Shown here: positions 35,621 to 45,460 of the stretch, one piece after another | How positions within the stretch are numbered: position 1 is the stretch's first letter | Layout of the letters: every line of letters starts with the position of its first letter | NCBI GenBank assembly: GCA_015039465.1 | Contig: MU130696.1 | Span: 721,281 to 785,280 of the forward strand | Direction of reading: 5' to 3' | Source of the DNA: Phlegmacium glaucopus | Lineage: Eukaryota > Basidiomycota > Agaricomycetes > Agaricales > Cortinariaceae | DNA: 64,000 nt | Program-made: the position numbers and the translations under genes | Notes under the pieces: model-generated | Databases searched by the model: none | What the model was told of the DNA's origin: nothing | The model's input: the letters and a program-made list of their open reading frames with translations, nothing else

Positions 35621-36211
35621 TATGGCAACAGAACCTGGACTGCCCTGTTTTTGATCAGCGAACACCGTTAGCCGACCGAACTTAGTCACCGGTGTGCCGG
35701 ATTACTAATTTAGTAATATATATCTGTGACATCGAAATTTCGGGAATGGATTTCTAATAACTTTCCTGCTCTTCGACGTTGCCTCAAGTGATTTTGGAGA
35801 TATTTAGAAGCAATATGTGTTAATAAAAAGTTAAAATGAGTTCCCAATATGGACAATGCTGTTTTTAATTTGTTTTTAATGAAGTTGTGGCAGGTCACAT
35901 CATGTCACATGTGGCAAAATTCTAATGTCAATCAAGTATCTCGGGATCCGCTAAGCCTACGATGACGATTTTTGGTGCGTTAGAATCGCATTGAGGAGTA
36001 GATGTGTTCCCCACCTTAAAATATATGGTTTGGTCAAGTTTTGGTAGAAATTGAAAATGAGGATCTTGAGAATGCTAAGCATGAACTCCTGAGACAATGA
36101 CATGGTAAAAAAAATCATTCTCTTGGAAAGCAGTTCTAATGTATACAAATGAGTGAACCCCATCAGAAAATTGGTAAAATTTGGTGTTGTGCAAGTAAAA
36201 TTTGAAGATGC
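35621..36211 (+). repeat. Left terminal inverted repeat of the fold-back element
   Basis: Matches 38539-39131 in reverse complement. The arm contains apparent reading frames on both copies (for example the 62-codon frame at 35710-35898, minus, equal to 38854-39042, plus), which are by-products of the repeat and not genes. Confidence 0.85.
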
Positions 36212-36820
36212 TGGCCCAAGACTCAAGTTAATGATAATCCACCCACTGGCAGGTTCACCCAGTTGTAGCTTGCTGTAATTCTAAGTGTTTAGGCATAAAA
36301 TAAGTTTATATTAATATCTGTACCTAGGCACAAAAATTCCTAGATGGCATTGTGGTAGTGTAGTATGTACTACGGCAGGAATGATATTTTAAAGTGCGAG
36401 AGTTTTTAAGAGGGATCGGCCCGTCTCTGAGTTCAAGCAAGGGGTTTCGGGTGATTTGTGTTTTAGATAGCACAAGCCTTCCTCGGTAACGGACTTTCGT
36501 TACTCCGAGTAGCTTACTTGTGTTTTTCTTTATAGAAATTGAGGTAGGACTCGTAATATGAATCCTTTGAGAATGAAATTGAGGGGAGGTAATCAACTCC
36601 TTTTTTACGGTACAAAAGTCCAGTATTTAAGCAAATAGGACAATGAGCGAAAGAATGTGTGGCATACACTAAATATAAAATGTTTCGTTGGCCATCTGGT
36701 GGCCCTATCCCATTTCGGTAATACCATTGTCCAACGGTAAAGCAACCTGCTTTACTTACAGCATACAAGTAAACTTCAATGTTTGTAAGTAGTAAGTACT
36801 AAGAAATAAGCAATAGTACT

Positions 36821-37366
36821 TAGTGATGGTCAAGGGTAACCCCAGGGTGGAATTAGGCTGACCCTTACCCTTACCCTCCAAAAACCCTTACCCTTGGCTG
36901 AGGGTAAGGGTTTTGGAGGGTAAGGGTAAGGGTTTCTGAGGGGTTGGAGAGTAAGAAACCCCAGCAGTGTTTAGTGCAAGGGTTTGGTCCACATCCTTCC
37001 TCAAGCTTTGTAATCCAAAGGAGCCTTCAAAGTAAGTATTATTTAAAACATGTTCAGGGTGTTAAAGGTGTTTAGCAATAAATTTTAAATGAAATAGAGA
37101 GGGTTTGACTAGTATTTTAAGCTACCAATTGTTGTGAAAGCAGTGAGGCCTCTTTAGATTGCTTTTTCTCTGATTTAAAGTCAATTTTATAGATACACAA
37201 CAGTTAGATCACTCTGATATCAGAGAAATAAAAATTCCCAAAAATACCCTGACCCCTCCAGAGGGGTAAGGGTTTTTCAAGGGTCAAAAAATCTGTACCC
37301 TGACCCTGACCCTCCTTACCCTTACCCTTGTACCCCAGGGGTTTCCCAAACCCCTGCCCATCACTA
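36821..37366. mobile_element. hAT-like non-autonomous element, CCCTTA-motif type (546 bp)
   Basis: The ends are TAGTGATGGTCAAGGG and its near-complement CCCCTGCCCATCACTA. The flanks are an exact 8-bp duplication ATAGTACT (36813-36820 and 37367-37374). An 8-bp duplication with TAGNG termini is the mark of hAT elements. The interior next to both ends is made of many copies of a CCCTTA/TAAGGG motif in opposite orientations, able to fold back. The middle is AT-rich unique sequence. No transposase frame. Confidence 0.85.
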
Positions 37367-37477
37367 ATAGTACTTTACCTCATTTTGGTAGGCAAATGAC
37401 TGAGGTCTACAGTGAACAAGTGTACCTTTGTATTCTGAACTCCATAGACCACTTACATCTGAATTGGATATCACAAG

Positions 37478-37866
37478 TAGGGAATGTCACGGGTTTACAA
37501 ACCCATACGGGTTGGTACCACGGGCGCCTGCGGGCACGGGCACGGGTTGCAACTTTGTAACCCCTGCCTAACCCGTACCCGTGACACGGGTTTGACGGGT
37601 GTCCCGGGATTTGCCGGTCAGTTGATTAAGTCACCCGCAGTTGATTTACTAGCAGTAAATAATAAATTAATAATTATTACAAAATTATTATGTATTCCCT
37701 GTCGGTTTTGGACATGTACCCGTCCACGGGTTATATACCCTCGGGTTTTTTCAAAACCCGCACCCGTGCCTGTCGAAACCCGCACCCGTGGATGTGGGTA
37801 CGGGTTTTGACGGGTGTGGGTGCGGGTTGCCCTGGAAAACCCCAGGGTAGCCCGTGACATTCCCTA
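37478..37866. mobile_element. hAT-like non-autonomous element, ACCCGT-motif type (389 bp)
   Basis: The ends are TAGGGAATGTCACGGG and CCCGTGACATTCCCTA, a perfect 16-bp inverted pair. The flanks are the 8-bp duplication ATCACAAG (37470-37477 and 37867-37874). The interior consists of degenerate ACCCGT/ACGGGT units in both orientations around an AT-rich centre. No transposase frame. Confidence 0.88.
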
Positions 37867-38195
37867 ATCACAAGCTGATCACAAGTGACAACTTGGACTC
37901 ATGCACCCATCATGTTAAACCATTTCTCCTGCTGCCTCACCATAATAATTTATCATGGTGATTTTATTACTCTAATACTATGTCATATCTTACTCATTCC
38001 TCTATGCCCTAGCTGAGAGCTGTCATTTTGTTCTACTAGTACTTGTCAAGTTGTACCACTGTTGTAATTTAGTTCATTTCTTACTTTTGCATATATAGTA
38101 TTTCACTGTGACATTTCTCTTCAGTTGTTTGCTTTTATCACTTGCAAACATTGAGTGAGCTTAAATCCTTACATATTTCATTTGCTTACCATGTA

Positions 38196-38300
38196 TTTGA
38201 AGCTTTTGTTATCATGATATCTCTTTCAGGTAAATTTGAATAAATTCATTTGCTTTATCACTCACAGACACTGAGTTTTATTATATTTCCCAAGATATTT

Positions 38301-38331
<31 letters not shown>

Positions 38332-38431
38332 AGCTTTTGTTATCATGATATCTCTTTCAGGTAAATTTGAATAAATTCATTTGCTTTATCACTCACAGAC
38401 ACTGAGTTTTATTATATTTCCCAAGATATTT
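38196..38431. repeat. 105-bp direct repeat separated by 26 A residues
   Basis: 38196-38300 and 38327-38431 appear identical (both begin TTTGAAGCTTTTGTTATCAT and end CCCAAGATATTT) and are separated by an uninterrupted run of 26 A at 38301-38326. This may be a real duplication or an assembly join filled with A. Confidence 0.8.
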
Positions 38432-38538
38432 CAAGCTAAACTAAAAGTAAGGCAATAAGAATACTGAAGGTGCAAAGCTTGGCACATTATGCATGTTTGG
38501 AAGTTGGTGTAGCTACAGTACAGCAGGTAAATAGTAAC

Positions 38539-39131
38539 AGCACCTTCAAATTTTGCTTGCACAACACCAAATTTTACCAATTTTCTGATGGGGTTCACTC
38601 ATTTGTATACATTAGAACTGCTTTCCAAGAGAATGATTTTTTTTTACTATGTCATTGTCTCAGGAATTCATGCTTAGCATTCTCAAGATCCTCATTTTCA
38701 ATTTCTACCAAAAATTGACCAAACCATATATTTTAAGGTGGGGAACACATCTACTCCTCAATGCGATTCTAACGCACCAAAAATCGTCATCGTAGGCCTA
38801 GCGGATCCCGAGATACTTGATTGACATTAGAATTTTGCCACATGTGACATGATGTGACCTGCCACAACTTCATTAAAAACAAATTAAAAACAGCATTGTC
38901 CATATTGGGAACTCATTTTAACTTTTTATTAACACATATTGCTTCTAAATATCTCCAAAATCACTTGAGGCAACGTCGAGGAGCAGGAAAGTTATTAGAA
39001 ATCCATTCCCGAAATTTCAATGTCACAGATATATATTACTAAATTAGTAATCCGGCACACCGGTGACTAAGTTCGGTCGGCTAACGGTGTTCGCTGATCA
39101 AAAACAGGGCAGTCCAGGTTCTGTTGCCATA
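38539..39131 (-). repeat. Right terminal inverted repeat of the fold-back element
   Basis: Reverse complement of 35621-36211. The inner boundary is set where the match breaks down after the AGCAcCTTCAAATTTT segment. Confidence 0.85.
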
Positions 39132-39179
39132 GACGGCTGCAACTTTTGTTTATCATAGATGGTACGTCCCGAGGCCCCT

Positions 39180-40060
39180 CTCTTTGGGGCACAACTCATG
39201 CAATAATAAAGAGCTTTCAGTCTCACTGATTTTATATGGTCTGCCTGGCTCCGCGTTCCGTCTGGTCTACGGTTGGCGATATACCGAGTGCTTTGGCATT
39301 TTTTCGAAACACCACGGTGGAAGGACATCATCCCTCAGGGTGATGCACCTCCCCCTCCCCTTCAACTTGTATGCAGAGGTTCGTCACAATCCAAGAGGTC
39401 CTAGCCACTCAATACGTTGCAAAAAATACAACGATCCCCATACTGGATATCATCCAGCTAGCCCCTGGTGAAGGCAACTTTCCTTTTATGACTGGTATTA
39501 AAGGAAGGGATACGGGCCAACGGAGTCACGCTGAACGATATGCCCGAAAACCAGAGTGTAACTAAGTGCCGTGTTTATGGAAGCCTTGCGTGGGTGATTC
39601 GACTAGCTCCGTCGTCTGCCACCGCCGGACGATCGTACCACCTGCGGCTTTATGGGGACACCGGCGTGATGTCCTGTCCTATCGCACATCCCTTTACAGT
39701 GGGTCCATTCACTTTGCAGGACGAGTTTCACGTTCAGCGCTTCTGCCAACCATGGGAACCCCTTTGACGACGAGCGGCGTGTGGCACTGGAGAAATGGGG
39801 AGGTTCGATTGTGGAATATGCTTCACATATGGGGATATCACGCCTCGCAACATCCTCATCGACGGGAATCTGCGTCCTTGTGCGTTGGTGGATTGAGAGT
39901 GCGCTGGGTGGACGCCTGAGTACTGGGAGTACACATTACGTGAGCGATGTGTTGGATAGAAGGAAGTTTTCACAGATATCTTTCCTGACAATGAGGCGGA
40001 GCTTATGGTCGAGAGGGCTCAGGCTGTGTGTGCCCACTATACACCCTGATATGATTTCAG
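39180..40060 (+). pseudogene. Aminoglycoside/choline phosphotransferase (APH) family pseudogene
   Basis: Fragments in changing frames follow the order of fungal APH-fold proteins: EVLATQYVAKNTTIPILDII in the N-lobe, then a disrupted middle, then DDERRVALEKWGGS. The catalytic region reads HMGDITPRNILIDGNLRP then CALVD, and the C-lobe shows ECAGWTPEYWEYTLR and VFTDIFPDNEAELMVERA. The expected catalytic HGD is HMGD here. At least two in-frame stops (in VD*E near 39894 and G*K near 39958) sit where tryptophan is usual, one transition away from TGG. Frameshifts are also present. Fungal APH-fold genes are abundant, with mostly unknown substrates. The copy is not functional. Confidence 0.65.
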
Positions 40061-40229
40061 TACCATCTCCCAGTTGTACCTGAAGTGAATCGTTTATTTC
40101 TCTTTCTAAGAAAAAGGCTATCCGCTGACTGCTCCATCCACCACCAGGATCCCACTTCTGCCGTCGACGCACGTGGCAGTATTGTGAGCCGAGCCTTGTA
40201 AGACGAGGAGAGGATAATTCCATCACCCT

Positions 40230-41330
40230 CGAATCAGAGTCTCCCTCCTACTCCTCCTGATACCAAACCTTCTCCGCCACGACTAACTCTACCAACATCT
40301 CCACCACCCCCACCGCCGCCAACCCTATTCCTCACAGTGCTCCCACCCAACAACTTCATCCCACCCCAAACCGTCTCTCCGTCCTTGCAACGCCACCTGT
40401 CCCAAATCAATTTGCGACCACCAATCCCTACTCTTAAGACAAGTAAAGTGTAGAAAATTCTGTGCAGGCCATTCCTAAGATAACTCCCAAGTGATCCTTT
40501 CATGACCTAGTGACGACCTCTCTCCCTTTCGTATTTTGCAATGGCTGTGCTAGCTTAGTTCCAAGTACCTGCAACGTTTTCAAACGACTACGCAAAGCCG
40601 CTTCTTGAGAGACAGCCAACCTCCTTTTCTTCCTCGAATCAAGCTACTATTCGTAATAGATGATAGCGGCGAGCTATCCACACTCATTGTGGCTGAAGGC
40701 TGTGGTGTTGCGAATGGATTAGACTCGTCATCAGGACGTTGCGCATATGCCGCAAATTGGATTGTTGGACTGTCGGTTCTCATTACCTCCATGTCTGTCT
40801 CCATCTCTCTGGGTTCCGAATCCATGCCTACATTCACATCGCTTTTTGACATCGCTTTTTGGCCTTTCCAATGATCCCTTGCCAAGTCACTTCCGTACGA
40901 TTGCCTACCAGTGCCTGTGCAGCGGCCAGCCTTCTGTTTTGCCTGATGTTTACCACCGCCCCTGTTCAATGCCAACCTTTTAAAGGTCAACGATAAAAGG
41001 TCAACGATTTAAGTGGTCCAATAAGCACTTTCAGCCCAAATATGCGAATACGTTTCGGGGATGGCGACTGTGGGGCTAGCCACACATTTCCTCGATTGGA
41101 AATTATTGATCGAAGCAGATCTGACTTTAGTATAGGGATGCTACAGACTTCGGTGGCGTCGAGGAGAACGTGCGCCAAGGAAAGTGTTCAGAAAAGCGAT
41201 TCAGCTCGAGGGGTAGAAACATGGAGAAGTGTAATTTTGCGACGTTGAGCTGTTGTTTGCGGATAGGCCTCAATTGAGATGGTGGTGGAAGCAGGTCTGG
41301 GTTGTCATTGGACATTGTGAATGGCCCAAA
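40230..41330. other. Degenerate duplicated block (V1), gene remnant of unknown type
   Basis: This 1.1 kb aligns with 51455-52470. Both strands show coding-like low-complexity text, for example minus-strand RTDSPTIQFAAYAQRPDDES and SPSPKRIRIFG, or plus-strand runs of Pro. The frames are interrupted differently in the two copies, so neither looks functional. The family is not recognised. The block marks the left border of the duplicated unit that carries the CrtC/synthase gene. Confidence 0.45.
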
Positions 41331-41855
41331 ATCAGATATGTGTAGCAGAGTGGCTTGGTTGATAGAACAGCCGAAATGGGGCGTATTTTATACATCCGCA
41401 AAGGGGACGGCTCTTTGTCTTCCTCGGTGGCTGACATCTAGCCACAGGGCCACTCGTACGCATGATCTTCATTGTCGCTTTGTTGGCTTGACTAATATCG
41501 CGGCCAGATCGCGGTGTCAATACTGACAGTGATATCGACTTCAGTTTATCACAACGCAGATTAATCCTATGCAGTGACCGGTAGTGGTATCTGGTCATGC
41601 TGAGACTAGGTGTGTTTCCGGTTGCTCGTCTTCCGTCCTCTTTCCTTGCAATCCCTTACGTTCTTTTATTTCCTACTGTTCCGACTTCTCATTTCACCAT
41701 GCAGTGAATTTATTTTACTTTGACCCGATTGGTGTTCTTTGTTATGCTCTTACGCATTCGGATACCGTCTTTACGGGTATTGAGTTCTACGATAATCATT
41801 TTATATCTACCTTCTCTATATGTTTCGAGGCGTTCTATGGAACTCAACAAGAGCT
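41331..41855. other. 3' flank of the CrtC/synthase gene
   Basis: No gene. The sequence is partly conserved in the second copy (about 52450-52920), which carries an extra ~65 bp (around 52680-52750). Confidence 0.45.
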
Positions 41856-44424
41856 TCAAAAGTTATACTTCACCAGATACCAACCAAGCGCACGAAGAGA
41901 GACCTTGAATATACTGTCTTTAAGATGGCCCTCTAAGTCTGCCCACGAGTCATCCACCATCTTATGCGCCTCCTTGACACAAGCATCGACAATCCCATAG
42001 GCCTCCAGCTTGTCGATGACCTTCTGTGTTGTCACGTCGTCATCTCCAGTCTTGCTGATCACCGTTTCCCAAACCCACCGAGCCTCGTCCAATGGCATCA
42101 TAGATCCGGCCTTGGCGATAGGCGCGTTGATTTTCCCGGAACGAATATCATCACCACGGCGCTTGGGTGGCTTCTCGTAGCTCTGGTTCCCATCCCCTAT
42201 CATGTTCACATGCGACCATCCACGGATGTCATAGACGTCATCGATGATCTGGAATGCAATCCCGACACGCTCGACGTACGTCACTAGAGCATGGATCTGT
42301 GAAGGGGATGCCCCTGCAATATAAGCAGATATCTTGGCTATATTGGCTGCAACAGTAGCCGTCTTGAGGCGATGGGTGGCAATAACGCGTTTCTCGAGAG
42401 TAGAAGGGTGGACTCGGCCAGATAAGATATCGTCCAGATCAGACTGCTGCTGGCTGGCAATATCCAGGGCTTGCCCGGCGTGTCCGGCTCGCATTGTCTC
42501 AAAGAGCATCTCATAAATACGAACAGTCTGCTCAGGACGTAGATCCCGAGTTAAGGCGCGCACTGCATTCTCGACCATGAAGTAAGCTGCGGTTCCTGCA
42601 TTGATAGCAGTGGCATTTCCCCAAAGCGTGTGCACAGAGGAGATTCCACGGCGCATAGGGCTGTTGTCCTGAATATCGTCAATGATAAGGGTGGCTGTAT
42701 GAAGCAGCTCCGCGACAGCGAGAATAGGTTTGAAAGGCTCAGGGTCTAAACCAAAGCCCATAATACATGTGATACCAAGGAAGGCCCGCCATGATTTGCC
42801 ACCGCGGTCGATTAAATAGCGGACAGGCGCAAACATATTTTCGTATAAGACATCCAGACGCATGTCCTGTGTAAAGCGATCGGGGGGAAGATAACCAGGT
42901 TCAGTGGGCTTGGTGGTTGTATCATGTGGAGACTGGAAAGCAAGGATCTTCATCGCATGCTCTGCGTCAATGAAATGGTCAGGGTATACTTTGGATACCT
43001 CTTTCACGGTCAGATAGCCAATGCGCTTTAAGTATTCCTCAAATTTCATCATGAGTTGGGCCGGGACATTCTGTGAATCGAGGTTAACAGGAGCTGAGAA
43101 TTTCTTACACGTCTGATCCTACCTCCACAAAACCAAGGCCATTTACAGGTGCTCCCCCCATGGTTCCAGTAATCGTAACTCGTCCCTCCCAGTATCCCCT
43201 TCCGGCACAGATCGTCCTACATTCCTGCCCCACAAATGGCGCCTCAAGGCAAACATCAAGATCCAGTTGGGGTACAATCAACTTCCACTTCGTTCCGTAG
43301 CTGTTCAGAGTGGTTACAGACATCCAGCTTTCAAGGTGTTCGAAACTGTGCTCATCGCATTCGATGCTGGTACCTTCCGGTGAGATAGCGATGGCCTTCT
43401 TTTCACGTATAGTGACTCCCTCTCCGTTGTAGCTGTCCACGTCGGATAGCGAGTAGATCATCAGATCCCAACCATTTAACAACTGTGCGGATGCCCACTT
43501 CCATGAACTGTCGGTTGTCCTCGTGGACGTTTCAGACCATTTTTGAATACCTCCACCAAATTCCCGATCATACCAACCCAGAGAGCTGTCTCTATCCACC
43601 CTGACTTCTGAATTATCTATGCGCAAGGAACCTGATACTTCACAGCGCGAAACGAAGCAGTAATATATCCCATTATCTGCATTAACAAGATTACCCTGGA
43701 CGACGCCATTCAGCCTGTGGTTGACAGGCGGTTTCCGAGGAGTAAGATCGAGCTTGAACCCATACGAACCGTCTTCCGCATGCGCAACGATATGGTACAC
43801 ATCCTCACCATCGGGATTCGTGTGACAGACGACGCTGGCAAGGTCGCCATATTTGAGGCTGAGATGCCCCTCCCTGGAAACAGAGACGTCGCCGGGAATG
43901 AAGATATCTGGTGCGGGAATTTTCTTGTTGCGCATGATTTCGAGGAGAGAACACCGTATGAGGAGGTCCATTCTGGTCTCGGCTTCGAGTTTGCTGAGCA
44001 TGTAGTCAACGTTCTCTGGGTCCATAGCACTCGTGAAGTAGTATTGCCCCTTGGACGCATCATCCGCTATCTCTGAAGAAGGTCCAGAAGGTGAATTCTC
44101 CGATGAATCTGGGGGTAGAATCGAAATGGCAAAGTTCACGAAATGAGAATAGCAAAGCTCGTCCTCAGCTTTGCATTGGCTGTCATTGTTGTTTGTAGGG
44201 GTTTTAGACAAAGTCGTTGGCTTGAGGCTAGTGACTTGGAAGAAAGTTATGAACGCTGATGCCTTTCGGCCATCAACAAGCGACAAGTGAAAGTTATAAT
44301 ACCACCATTCTGTGCCGCTTGACTCCCTTGGAAGATCAATTTCGGACATTTTCTGAATGACGGTTCCGGGAGCAGGCCAATCAAGATGGGGAGCAAGAGC
44401 CACGTCGATAACTTCACAAGGCAT
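41856..44424 (-). CDS. Probable fused CrtC/AttH-like enzyme plus geranylgeranyl diphosphate synthase, copy 1
   Basis: Two long intronless frames lie head to tail: 44424-43105 (439 codons) and 43052-41856 (398 codons). The first is a lipocalin-like CrtC/AttH protein (GTEWWYYNFHL, SSLGWYDREFGGG, GYWEGRVTITGTMGGAPVNG). This fold includes carotenoid hydratase, kievitone hydratase and fungal Diels-Alderases. The second is a trans-prenyl synthase with both aspartate motifs, LIIDDIQDNSPMRRG and FQIIDDVYDIRG. Only 52 nt separate them. They read as an intron (43122-43071, GT...AG, phase 0) or a 40-nt version from 43110, after which AAT-GTC-CCG leads in frame into MMKFEEYLK. Joined, this is about 838 aa. 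The alternative is two separate genes with almost no room for a promoter. The product chemistry is unknown; C20 or longer isoprenoid use is inferred. Confidence 0.72.
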
Positions 44425-44925
44425 TTTGGCGGTTAATGCGCTGGTTGAAGAAAAGAAGTGCTGTTGGCTAGAATATCCAGAAATGTCTCTCCTTGATTGA
44501 CAAATCTATTGGTGCCTTGCTAGTAATTACGTACCCAATCCTCCAAAAAAATTCCACGAATTTTGCTCACTGGTTTGTGAACGTGATAGATGGTGCTTGA
44601 AGATGTTGGAAGGGAGGTAATTGGAAGAAAGTGGGGAGGGAGAATTGATTTGATAGTTAAATCCAGGTTGGGGAGAGCAAATAAATGAGGGTCATGGCGG
44701 AGGAGTTAATTGCATGAGATCCGTTATGATGGTGGAATTTGGAAAGGATGGTGGAAAGGCACCTCAGTCATATAAGTTTTGTATCTGTCAAGTCCAAGTT
44801 CACCAAGATATCATCAAGCTTCACATCTAAATTGACTGTTTGTCAGTTACGGGATTGAAGTAGGAAGGAACAAATCATGGGCAGAAAGGGTTTTGCTGGT
44901 CTGCCGGAAGAACGGCAGGTGCCGG
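44425..44925. promoter_or_regulatory. Upstream region of the CrtC/synthase gene, copy 1
   Basis: Nearly identical to 55489-55987 over its whole length. It separates the gene start from the divergent gene-X fragment and must contain the promoter. No defined factor site is claimed. Confidence 0.5.
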
Positions 44926-45460
44926 TCGTGATGGTACTATCGAGGACTCATCAGCCTCGGCCACAGGTCTCGGAGGAGGATATTCTTAGTCTATTGAGCG
45001 AGGATATTCTAGGGATCAGTTTCGCGCGTCGGAGAACCTTGTCGGGATCCCAGAAACAGAGATCTCGCTTGTGGGCAACATCGAAATACAAACTACTACC
45101 CAAAACACTGAGATACCCGAGGCAGCTACGGGATATATTACTATTTCAGGCATTTCTCGTGCATCACATAACACAAAGGGAGGACATAGAGTATACCTCC
45201 AGAACGAACCTAGCGACTCGAGGTCAAAGAAAATAACCACAATCGCTCTATTGTGTACGACCCACCCTGAGCAACTTCTTGACAGCGTAGGATCCCTACT
45301 ACCAATCCCGATACGCCAGGCATTATTGACAAGCACGAATTTATGGAAAATTGTGATCATTTCCTCGAAGGATCTGAACCCAAATGCGTAGTGAGCAGGC
45401 TCCGCGATGCTGATATCCTTAATCATGGAGGGGGGAGCGGTCAATAGGTGACTTCCAGAG
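44926..45460 (+). pseudogene. Truncated gene-X 3' fragment, copy B
   Basis: Corresponds to gene X from about 30658 (CGTGATGGTACTAcCGAGGA) to its 3' end. Short frame-shifted pieces retain text of the parent: NIEIQTTTQNTEIPEA, GISRASHNTKGG and VYLQNEPSD against NIEIQTTQTR, GISRASNNTMGG and VYLQNEHSD. The 5' two thirds of gene X are missing and frameshifts separate the pieces, so it is not a gene. The same breakpoint recurs in copy C. Confidence 0.75.

Larger units (their letters stand above)
35621..39131. mobile_element. 3.5-kb fold-back DNA element with ~590-bp terminal inverted repeats
   Basis: The left end (TATGGCAACAGAACCTGGAC) is repeated reverse-complemented at the right end. The match continues inward for about 590 bp (35621-36211 against 38539-39131) with only two differences in the outer 165 bp. 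The flanks carry the 6-bp direct repeat GACGGC (35615-35620 and 39132-39137), consistent with a target-site duplication. No transposase frame is present in the 2.3-kb core, which instead holds two hAT-like insertions and a poly-A/direct-repeat structure. The element is therefore non-autonomous. The superfamily is not assigned; a 6-bp duplication with long arms is not typical of the commonest families. Confidence 0.85.

Noticed and set aside
35710..35898. 62-codon frame repeated at 38854-39042 as a conserved small protein
   Set aside because: Both lie in the terminal inverted repeats of one fold-back element; similarity follows from the DNA repeat.
36841..37340. CCCTTA/TAAGGG arrays as interstitial telomere sequence
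   Set aside because: The unit is GGGTAA, not the fungal GGGTTA, occurs in both orientations, and lies inside an element with hAT-type ends and 8-bp duplications.
40605..41526. Plus-strand frames in block V1 as genes
   Set aside because: Frames are short, overlap coding-like text on the other strand, and are not conserved as open frames in V2.
43071..43122. Two independent genes with a 52-bp intergenic gap
   Set aside because: Not excluded, but a 52-bp space leaves no room for terminator and promoter, and it fits a phase-0 intron in both copies; the fusion reading was preferred.
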